From the NCBI GenBank assembly GCA_016801885.1, contig CM028882.1, positions 22,585,047-22,649,046 on the forward strand: a DNA stretch of 64,000 bases. The letters run 5' to 3'. Shown here in pieces: positions 13,683 to 25,600 of this stretch. A model generated the notes under the pieces. The model saw nothing but the letters and a program-made list of their open reading frames with translations. It was not told where the DNA came from and searched no databases. A program made the translations under genes and the position numbers. Position 1 is the first letter of the stretch. Every line of letters starts with the position of its first letter. This DNA comes from Toxotes chatareus (lineage: Eukaryota > Chordata > Actinopteri > Toxotidae).

Positions 13683-16600
13683 ATGGAAGTGAAGAACTCT
13701 TTTGCTGTTGCGGTGGTTTGTCTCTTCTTATGCTCCAGTTTCAGCCAAGAACTCAACCCTAAAGGCAGGAATGTATGCAAAGCACCTGGGTAAGCATCAG
13801 TGCAGAAGAAAATAGGATTTATTCCTCTGGTTGTAAATGCAAATCAGCTTGTGTGCAAGTTTTCCTTGTGACATCTCGGACTCCGTCCGTAGCGTATTTA
13901 TCGTATCATGATGCGACAAATAGTCCTGTCAGAGTTGAAATTACATCGAAAACAAGTGGTATTATCTCATTGTGTCCATTCTATTAGCTTTTAGAAAATT
14001 AGTGTTTTAAAACTGCGCATGAGACGCATTGCATATTAAAACGGACATCTTTTGCAGTGTCGGCCATATGTACGAATTGAAATCAGACGCTGTGAAATCA
14101 GACGCTGGCATTAATCATTAGGCTGAACTTTTTCATTTTTATTTTCTCAGAAAGCCCCAGTAACGCTATCATTTTTAACATTTTATTTCACTTTGACCTC
14201 TTTCTTTTCTACATATAACATGTTCATTGTATATAGCAGGAGGAGGAGTCCACTGAAGCAAGCAGCTATACAGATGTGTGCATCTGGAACGGGAGAGGTT
14301 TTTTTTTTTGCCCTGTATGGGGCGCTCTTATTGCCCCTGACAGCATTCGTGGCGCCGTTTGATAAGACACTGTGCTCGAAGTTTTTGGAGAGTTTAACGC
14401 AGTTCACAAAACTGTTGAAGGGTCATATTTTGGTTAAGAGTTGATATTTCAGCGTGGAGATCCAGTAGGTGAAAAGTAATAGAATTATACTTTAGGAACC
14501 CACATATCTAGACAGCCTGTCCTCAAAAGTTAAGGTATCCCAAAAGCTTTTCTTGTTGACCTCTAGGAATATAGCTGAGCCTGTGGATGTCTGGTTACTA
14601 GTATAAAAGAACAACATCCAAGTCCACAATTGCTGACTGCAGCATCCAAGCTTGTTGGACAGATGTCTGTGATTTTTGAAATTGTAGTAGGCGAGAAGCA
14701 GAAAATGCAGTCTAGGGCTCATCCTCCAATATGCTATAACAGATGTGTGATAAGAAATCATGTGCTTACAGTTTCCCTTATTTCCTGTAACATAACTTGG
14801 CCTCCTTTACAGACTTTGGGACAGATGAGCATGAAAACTTAAAAAAAAAAAAAAAAAAATATGTAAAATAAAAAAGAATGTTTCCTGTGCAGTCACAGTT
14901 CTTGTCAAAACTGAAAATAACTTATCTGAAAAGCCACACACAGCATTTTTCCATGCAGTCAGAATGAAATGCAAAGTAATCAGGAACGGCTCTTCAGAAG
15001 CTGAAGTTGTGCTGTCATCTCACAGATTTTCCTGCGCTTTGCGGGGCAACAAATTGTCATTTACCAGAAAAATACAGCCTATTTTTGTGCTTTGTGAAGT
15101 GTTCAGTGTGATATATATAGTGCTGGCTTCCACATCTCTACAAGTTTGACATTTTGCCCTCCCTCCAGTATTCAACATTCATTGCAGTGAACTCTCCACT
15201 CACTGCTCACTTGTTTTTCCCATTATGCCCATTATGTTTTTTTATTTTTTCAGACTTGAATTGAATGAATAGAAGGAAGTAGTTCAGCATTTATCATCAC
15301 TAGTCAGTTTTTCCAATATGTGTCTTCGCATTGCAAATTCTGCTGCTGGATCTAGCTGGAATGGCAATACATCCTAACTCCACTACTTGATTATGCCTTC
15401 AACACTGATTGTTTTCTAGAATCAAGTGTTCCTACAAAATGTCTGGGTACAAAAGAGCTGTTAGGCATGTGATGTTTTGGGTACTGATGCAAAAACAATG
15501 TGTTTTTGAATGAGTGAAAGAGCAGCTATTGAAGTCCTTGACAGAGGTAGTTGGTACGTTCTTTATGTAAAACTGAAAGGAAAACAGGGGTGCAGCTTTG
15601 CTTCTAAACATTAAATTAGTTCCACAAAACAGTGAATGTAATCTTTCACCCTGAGTGTTGACATGGATTGGCTGTGTGTTAAAGGTCAACACGGGTCAAC
15701 ACCATACATATTAACTGGAGTTTGTCAAAATTTGGAGCAACGCATCTACTAAAAGTGCCATGGTATATACAAAAAGTGGTAAAAGGCTTATTTATTCCAT
15801 CACAAAAAGTGAAAGCAAACAGAGGTTAGCCTATGATCTCTACCACGTGCCTATTTTGGAATAAAAAACAGCTCCCTGTGAACTGACTGAAAGCAAACTG
15901 CCATCTTCAAACACTTTAGGGGAAGCTGACGTGCTGCAGGGCCCCCACAGAGGTCATGGGTGTGGGAGGAAGAAGAGACGCATCCGTCCTTTCCTGACAG
16001 GCCAAAAACGTGGCTGAAAACTATTTTCTTTGAATATTCATACTCCGCCTTCAGTGTTCCCCCAAAGCCTAGGGAAAGCTAAAGAATCTGATAAACTGCA
16101 GATTCAGAGGTTAAGGGCTTTTGAGCACCAAATACAGCTGGATGTGAATGACCCATATTCAGAAAAATATGCAACCATATGCTAAGCACATGCGTCATGT
16201 ACAGCATGCCCAGCATACATTTGCAGAATTTGGCATCAGCCACATCAATAAGAACTATGAGATCAAAGAGGCAAGAGTTGGGTGTGGATGTTGCCACTTT
16301 GATATGTGTTTGTTTTACTGTATTTTACTTAGGTCCTTTATCTTTCCCCTCTCATTCTGAATCTCATAACTGCTTTTCCAGGTCATCAGGATCAGTGTGC
16401 TGCAGTGGATGGGGGCAGCTAGGGGATGAATGCCTGACACGTATGTACCACACAGGGTGCTAACATTTATCAGTGCATGTCATACAGCTCATTGTGCAAG
16501 CCAGTTGAATAATGTGGCTCATTCTTGTTCACCCAAGCTCTCTGTGAAGGCAACTTCACCTGCAAGGAAAATGAGGTGTGTGTCAGGCCGAATGAATGCC

Positions 16601-19600
16601 GCTGTCGTCATGGATACTTTGGAGCTAGCTGTGACACTAGTAAGGGATTTTTTTTTTTTTTTTTTTTTATCAGCATTTCTACCTTTTGCCTCTTGACTAT
16701 GGTGTTAAAAGGTCAGGTTAATAGAAAATATTTCACCTGTTAAATACCAATTTTGTTGCTCTTACAGAAAATTGGAAAATACAGAAGAAGTAGAATTCAC
16801 TGGGGTTTTTAACCATGCTAGCAGTGTTGGTCTGTCAGTTGGCTGGTTCAGTACTATTTGATGGATTGCTGTGGAATTTTGTACCAATATTCATGGTGCC
16901 TAGAGGATGAATCTAATGACTTTGGTGATTCTTTAGTGCCACCAGCAGGTTGACATTTGTGGTTTTGAGGGAAATGTCTTGACAACTATTCAGTGGATGC
17001 AATTAAATGTTGTATACACATTTCCTCTCGAGTTGAGCTGGAATAACTTTTTGGTGATCCCTTTTCATCTAATGCCAGCATTAGGTCAAAGTTTTCATTT
17101 GTCTAATACTTTGGTTTAATACTTACAAATGCTGAACTAAGATGGTGACCACAGCAAACATACCTGCTAAACATCAGCGACTTGATCACTGCCACTGCTA
17201 GCAAAGCCATAGTGTCTTACTCTTCTTTAAGGATGTTTAAAATGTCAGAAGACTTTTGCCTGTTTCCTGATTCCACCACTGTCTTCTAACAGAGTGTCCT
17301 GCCCAGTTCTGGGGTCCTGACTGCAAGGGGAAATGTAATTGTTACCCCAATGGCCAGTGCGATGACTTGACCGGCGAGTGTACCTGCAACCACAATCGTT
17401 GGGGACCAAACTGCGAGAACGCGTGCTTATGCCAAAAGGGCAAATGTGATCAAGAGACGGGCAAATGCACGTGCCACCCTGGTGTTTGGGGTCCGCAGTG
17501 CAACAACAACTGCTACTGCAGCATCAACTCTGTCTGTGATGCGATGACAGGCCGTTGCCTGTGCAACCCAGGCTGGACAGGAAGGAACTGTGCAATCCAG
17601 TGTAACTGTAACGGTTCACCATGTGACCAGTTCACGGGACGTTGCCAGTGCCGGGAGAGGCTGTGGGGCCCACGTTGTGAACGATACTGCCAGTGCGTCC
17701 ACGGCAAATGCAACCAAGCTGACGGCTCGTGTACCTGCACACCAGGGTACCGTGGGAAGTTCTGCAGGGAACCATGTCCTGCTGGATTCTATGGTCAAAA
17801 CTGCAGGAACAGGTGGGGGAAAAAAACTTGGCAGAGAGCAAATGTACCATTTCAAAAACACAGGAAACATGCAGTTTTACAGATGCCTAATGTTCACTTC
17901 CCTTGTCTGATCCATATTATGGTGCGGTTTTGCGGTTTTGATAGGAAATAAGATTTGATATATGCTGCAGCTGATAACCCTTAAAATACCTGAACATGTT
18001 ACTTAATGGAGCAATAATAAAGTGAGATTTGGGACTTGGTATTCACATTATCCCATTTTCATCAGCCAACATGTAAAAGCAATTCAGGTTAAATGCTCTA
18101 CCTTGCATGGACTGGCCCGTTCTCACATGATACAGTTGCTATAACCGAAAAAGAACGCAGAGTTCAGTGTTGTTTATCTTCCCCTTTAAATGATCATTAG
18201 AGCAACTATTTAAAGCATGCAACTACAGATGCCTTTCATCATGTTTCAGATCCTTAAACATTTTCATTACACTTAGATGAGATGGAGGAATTTTTTGTTT
18301 AAACAAGATAAATGAGAATTCGGTTTTCCGTTTACTTTGGCTGGCCACAGGTGTGGGCACTGCAAAGGCCAGCAGCCGTGTAAGGTGACAGAGGGACGCT
18401 GCATCACCTGCGACAGAGGCTGGAATGGGACACGGTGTGATCAGCTCTGCTCTAAGGGCTTCTTTGGCGAAAACTGCCAGGAAGTGTGCCCCACCTGTAA
18501 AGACGGTCACCACTGTGACCCCATTCATGGCAAGTGCTCTCACTGTAACCCCGGCTGGATTGGGGACAGGTAAGAAAACACACACAAACATGCAAAAAAC
18601 ATGTTAATATTTTCTTGTTTAGTCAGACCTTTTTTCCCCATAGAGCTTTATTATTTCAAAATCTAAAAACACAATGGCAGTGCCTTTAACTAGTAGCTAC
18701 TATAATACAATTTTCCACACTGTGATAATGTCTGTGACTCATACTTGTAATTTTGAAAATGACTGTAATCATGGCATTCCTTTTGTGTGTCATAGGTGCG
18801 AGGTGCGCTGCCCCAACGGCACGTACGGCGAGAACTGTGAGAACAACTGCAGTCACTGTTTTAACGGCATCTGTCATGTTGTCACCGGAGAATGCCTGTG
18901 TGACCCAGGGTTTTACGGCACCTAGTAAGTCATAAGACACCTCATACCCAAAAAACTCAGCTTTATGCCTTTGGCGGCGCACAGTGTATAGTGAAAAGGA
19001 TTGATGCCTTTCATATTGCGTTTGTCACACACACACATACATCTTGGGAATTGAAAGAGTGAGCTTGTGTTTTGAGACGTGTTTTTACAGATAAAAAGCA
19101 CAGTCCTGGAATAGAAAAGTGAAATTCCTTCAAACTTCCATCACAGAATAAAAAATGCTCGGAACCAAGAAGTGATCCTATTTATCCCCTTGTTCCTCTT
19201 GCTGTCTCCCATTTTACACATCCGTCACTTGGAATGGACATTAAGCAGATGTTGTTTTTGTCTCCTCTGTACTAAAGCTGCAATATGACCTGTCAACCTG
19301 GCCAGTATGGAGTGAACTGCAATCAAACCTGCTCTTGCCATGACAAGAACTGTGATCCTGTGTCTGGTGCCTGCTATCTTCGTAAGAAAACCTTCATTTT
19401 CTTTGAGACCAATCACATGCTTTGTGGTTATGGTGTTTTAAAGGGGTTTTCTGTGAACAGCAGTAGTCAGAAACCGGTGTTTTTCTAAGTACTGTACCGT
19501 TTCCGAGATAAAACAGATATTACTTATACTCCGTATGCAGAAACAGTTCTAACCCTCTAGAGCTGTTTGTCCAAAAAGCCAGATGCCACTAGTCCTGCCT

Positions 19601-22600
19601 GTGTATTAAATGTCTAATTGTTGGCTGTGTACACTGAGTACCAACAAACACATCTATTCAGGTCAGTGTGTGTAGTAGGAGAGTTAACGTAGTGGGGCCT
19701 TTATAGCATTTCCAGACCCAGACCGGTGTCCTTTTTATGGCTGTGTTTGTTGGCCGTGTTCCTGTCCAGCTAGAGAGAGAGGAAGAGAGAGAGAGGGAAA
19801 GGAAGGAAGAAGAAAAAAGATGGGGGATGGAGAAAAGGGAAGAGAGAAAGAGAACTTGGAAGGGAGACAGAGAGTAGAGGAAAAAATGAATGTTTGGAAA
19901 GAGATGATTAGAGGCAGGGAGGGAGAATATCAGTGTGTAGGACACTAAGGTAGCAGCGATTTTGGCCAGAGAATATGATGCGCGGCGACAGGTTGGTCAG
20001 TGATATTGAAAGACCTCGTCACTTTTACCTCACCCCCCCTCACACACCAGCAATAACAACATGCCACGCCCAGACTGCCCAACAATCCATCTCAGACTTA
20101 TGTGACAGTGTAAAGACACGAGAGCCACCGCTACTTTCCCCTTAACTGATGGTTTGCCTCTCCTCTGGTGTCATCTGTCCTTGCAAGCGCCAAATGTCAT
20201 CCATACTTATGCAATACAGCGCTTATTATCTTGGGGTGTATCATGCTTGAAGAGGGAGGGGAGCTAATAAATCATGGAATTATGGTGAGGAGTGTGTAGT
20301 AAAGAGGGGGGTGAGACATTGCAAGACGTTGCTTGCAGGAAATCAGCAATGAAAAGGTAAGTGGTCCCATGTCCTGAGAGAGATAAGATTAATAGTGAAT
20401 TATTTGTCGTGAATTTCAGCCTGTTGAAAACTCATTTCCTCAGAGAGGCTTCATGTCAAAGCAGCCACTGAAAATCAATTATTAACGCAACGCCGCGCTC
20501 TGTCTTTATTATCGAACCTAACTGTTCTAAATTCCCTAATAGAGTATGCATATTGATAGAATGTTAGGATTTGTTTATGACTTGATTCCAGTTGTGATAT
20601 TTGGTCAGGCATTTTTAGTTCACATGTTATTAGATCAGGCTGTTAGGAGACAGCTATGTCTGGGCGGGGGGCTTTTGAAGAAAAATAAGGAGTAAGCTCA
20701 GTGTGTGTGTTTCCTGGTTTTTGGCTCGGCTACAAGTGTACCTGGCTGTTCATTATTAAACCACTTAGAAAACGTCAGCGGAGTCACCAGTATTCTTTGA
20801 CCGGAATATGCACACGGGTGAAGAATAACCCCAGCGTTATATCGTTGCATTGAGAGTTTCTAATATTGGTCCTTCGAGCCGGATACTTCACTCGTGACGG
20901 TAAATGGACACGCCAACAAGAATAGAGGTAGAAAGCTGCGGACTCGGGGTGAGACAACGACAGCTTCCAACTCACCTAGAGAGCTACCAAGTTAGCCTGC
21001 CACAGTCCCTCATTCCTCACGGTGTCCACATCAGAGACCGAAGAGAAAGCGTCGGCACACAGCAGCTGCAGTCACTCAGCCTACAGACTGAGTCTGTGCA
21101 CATAGCGGACCAGCCGCACGGTGCGCTTCAACATGAGTCACAACTGTCTATGCTGCCACATTCCACTTCTGCAGTACTAAAATTCCAAGCCACACTGACT
21201 CCTACATCAGGTAGTAGACAAGAGGACTACACACTAACTCAGTCTCTGCCATCAACTGTGACAACTGCATGGACGCAGCCTCCCCCCACCACCCTGCAGG
21301 TGACTATGTTACAGCCAACTCCTCAAGCATCACAAGCAGTGAGTTATGCAAGTTCACAGATGCCAATTACATCTGGCTATCAGCTCAAAGAGCCGTATAT
21401 ACAGCCGGTAAACAATGCACACGGCAGAGTGCCACCCGCTGCACAGCTTCAATACCAACCCATGCCTGCAGCAGCAGTAAATTTTGTATCAGTGCCACAA
21501 CACCCTCCACTCATGTCTGCACAACCAGTGCATCAATCTGCCCAGATAACAACAGTTCCATATCCACCATCACAACCGCAGAACCTCCATGTGCAACAGT
21601 ATCAGCCTCAACTTGCCTCCTCAACTCAGCCAACTATCAACTAGTGCCTGCACAACCTGCCTTCAAACCGCATCAGCCCACGGCAGCTCTCCGTAGTCCA
21701 GCCCCCAGTCCCACTACACATCACTGCAGGTACCATACATCATCCAGTTCCCCAAGCAGCCGGTGCCAGTACCTGAACTGCCTAAGCTGGTACATGACTG
21801 TGAGAGAGAATTTGCTGACCTAAAAATGGCCTTGGACCATCTGCTCGATCCACATACAGAACTTTCTGAACATTATAAATACCGTGTGCTTATGGAACAG
21901 TTGGTCTTGGATGAAGCAAAGTTAATAGCTCAGTCATGCAGGCATTATGTACAACCCTACACAGCCGGCATGCAAGCTTTACAGAGACAGTACGGACAGC
22001 CACACCAGTTGGCACAAAGTGAGATTGCCGCCATCCTGAACTCTCCCGATCCAAAGGGCTTTCAGAGCTTTGCCCTCAACATTGATCTGCTGGTAGGAAT
22101 GCTGACTTCATTAGAGGGACCAAATGGGACAGAAATGATGTCTACAGGCCATGTTGACCAGCTACTTAGCAAACTCCCCAGACACATGAGAGACAACTTT
22201 GTGGAACATCTGCAAGTTCGAGGCCGCCTTAGCACCAGCAGCCTAAACCCATACAACCTCAGAGACCTTGCAGAGTGGCTCAAGGTGAAGACAGAGGCTC
22301 AGAGACTGTCTGCAAAAATGGCGCAACGCTATCGAGCTGAAGGAGCACAGCCTACCAAGAGAGACAGACCCATCCCTAATCCCTGACCTCGGACTCAGCC
22401 TGTCTCTGTGTACCACGGTGCTGACCAGTCCAGATCTGCAGAAATGCCACGACAAGCATTTAAACAACAAAGGTTTAAAAGAATGTGTATTTTTTGCAAG
22501 AGTACAGAGCACTATTTGTCACAGTGTCCAGACATTACTCAACGCTCAACACAGGATATTGAGAAGTGGATAGTAGATGGCAAGCGCTGTCGGAACTGCG

Positions 22601-25600
22601 GCCGCACTAACCACAACCAAGAGAGCTGCACCTTAAAGAAACCATGTAGTGAGTGTCAAGAGGTTCACTTGAGAGTGCTGCATGATGTTGCTGGACCAGG
22701 ACCCGTGTCTATCTCATAACACCAAAGGACTACAGCTCTGCTGCTAGCTCTATGGGAGCAGGAAAAGTATACCTCAAGGTGGTGCCAATCATCATCAGTC
22801 ATGGGGCCAAATCACTGCAGACCTATGCAATCCTCGACGATGGGGCTGAACGCATCATAATTCTGCCAGCTGCCGTCCGTGATCTGGGGCTCAGAGGCAG
22901 AGCTGAGTCCCTCAACCTGCGGACTGTTCGCCAGGATGTCATTCACCTCACTGGCGCATCGGTGGACTTCCATGTAGCCTCTCCGGCAACACCATCAGAA
23001 CGACATTTGGTCGAGAGAGCCTACACAGCGGGTCGACTCACCCTGACAGAGCAGTCCTACCCAATCGCTGCACTCCAGAGACGCTACCACCACCTGAAGG
23101 GGTTGCAAATACAGGGCTTCAGTAAGGTACAACCACTGCTGCTTATTGGTGCGGATCATACTCACCTGATCACTGCCACTGAACCAGTCAGGTTTGGTCC
23201 AAAGGGAGGACCTGTAGCCATTCACACCGCGCTTGGCTGGACGCTACAGGGTCCAGATGGTTCACAATCCTCCAGTGCTTCATGCTATTACACCACCTTC
23301 AAGCCAGCACCAGATGATATCTACCAACACGTCGAACGCCTCTGGCAGCTTGACGTGCTTCCATTCCGTAGTGAGCGCTTAGCAGTGCGGTCCCGCCTGG
23401 ACCAGGAGGCAGTGCACATTTTGGAAGCACGTACCAAGAAGGTTAAGGTTGGTGACATACACCGCTATACGACACCTCTGCTCCGGGTGAAGGGTGCACC
23501 ACTGCTTAAGGCAAATGTTGAAGCAGTTATGCCAAAGCTACGCAGTACAGAGAGGCAGCTGCTGAAAGACCCTATCAAGGCCAAGGTGTTTGAAGCAGAG
23601 ATCCAGAAACTTATTGATGGCGAGTGTGTCACCAAGCTCCAGGAGGAAGAGGTAATGAACTCCAGCGAGTCATTGTTCATTCCCCATCATCTCATCCATC
23701 ACAAACATGGCCTGGTGTTCGACTGCTCCTTTAAACATGGCGGTCTCTCAATGAGCAGCTGCTTCCTGGTCCAACCCTTGGACCATCTCTCATTGGGGTC
23801 CTCCTGCGGTTCCACCAGCATGCTGTTGCCATCAGCGGAGACATCCAAGCCATGTTCCACCAGGTTCGGCTTCTACCCGAGGACCAGCCGTTACTGAGGT
23901 TTGTTTGGAGGAATCTGCAAAGAGAGAAACAGCCCGATGTCTACCAATGGCAAGTCTTGCCATTTGGTACCACAAGCAACCCATGCTGTGCAACATTTGC
24001 TCTCCAAAGACATGTCAAAGAGAATGCTCCAGGGAATGAGGATGTCCTGCAGTCTGTCGAACAGTCCTTTTACGTGGACAATTGTCTTCAGAGTCTATCA
24101 ACAGCTGAGTCAGCCAAGCTGCTTGTGGACAAAATGCAACAGTGTCTGGCTTCAGGAGGCTTTGAGGTCCGTCAGTGGGCGAGTAATTTTTCATCAGTTG
24201 TCTCCCATTTACCTAGATCTGAGAGCACAGAGCTGTGGCTCACCGAGAAGAGCAACGATCCACAGGAGCCAGCTCTCGGCCTGCTGTGGCATTGACAGTT
24301 ACAAGCCAAAGCCTCCAGAGAGTGAGACCCCCACTATGTGCTACATATATAAGGTGCTCGCCCGCCAGTATGATCCGCTTGGGATCATTATGCCGTACAC
24401 TACTCTGGCCAAGGTCCTGGTCCAGAAACTGGGGGCAAAGAAGAGGAGCTGGGACGATCCGAACCTCCCTCCTGACATTCACCAGGCCTGGTCTAGCTGG
24501 GAGAGGGAGCTCCCCGAGCTAGCCAATATCTCCATCCCTCGAATCTATGCACCATTGGAGTCTGCTACTCATACCACCGAGTACACTCTCCATGTTTTCT
24601 GTGACTCCTCAGAGCAAGCATATGGGTCAGTAGCATACCTCACCTCCACAAGTGATGATAAGACTCATGTCTCATTTGTCATGGCAAGGTCCAGGGTGGC
24701 CCCAAAACGTCAGCAGTCAATGCCATGGTTAGAACTCTGTGCAGCGCTGACAGGAGCCCAGCTGTCCTCCCTCATTCACAAAGAGCTCACCTTGTGTATT
24801 TCCCAGACCATCTTATGGACTGACTCCACAACAGTTCTTACCTGGCTGACATCTTTATTCAGGTTTAAGGTCTTTGTGGGAACCCAAGTTTCTGAGATCC
24901 AAGAGTTGACTGCTTCACACACCTGGAGGTACGTGGATACCACTAATAATCCAGCCGACGATCTCACATGCGGCAAGGCTTTAGCTGAGTTAACCCCATC
25001 AAGTCGTTGGATCCAGGGACCAGCATTCCTACGACGTCCGCTGGATGAATGGCCATCAGGTCCTGGCACTGCAGGGCCTGAGGACAGTAATGAGTTAAAA
25101 CAGAGTGTGTTTTGTGGCCTCACACAGACGAGCTCACCACTCAAGATACCAGACATCACCCAGTTCAGCAGCTGGAGGGAACTGGTAAAGGCTACGCAGC
25201 AGTCTCTTCATGGGGCGGCAGCTGACCCTGCATCGCCTCTGTGTAGTTTTCGAGATGCAGAACTTCATCTATTAAGGAACAGCCAAGCAGACTGCTTTTC
25301 TGAAGAAGTCAGATGCCTCAAAGTAGACAAACCAGTACCCCCCAGCAGTAGGCTGAGTACGCTTGCTCCAGAGTTAGACCCCGACATGGGTCTTATGCGG
25401 GTTGGGGGACGCCTGCGCCGCCTATCACCTCCCTATCACGCAATCACCAAACTCCTCATTAAGGACACAGACACCCTAAACAGGAGGCGCTGGCGTCATT
25501 GCCAGATGATGACTGACCACTTCTGGAAACAGTTCATCAGGAACTACTTACCTACTCTTCAAACACGCCAGAGGTGGCGACAACACACAGATCATTTCCC

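Noticed and set aside
17513..17910. Several frames overlapping the SCARF2 EGF exon
   Set aside because: They are shadows of the Cys-rich exon 17293-17812 in other frames.
24060..24090. FYVDNCL in the reverse transcriptase as a mutated active site
   Set aside because: YVDN rather than YVDD at this place is, as far as I recall, usual in BEL/Pao elements, so it is not used as evidence of decay; the frameshifts and missing integrase are.
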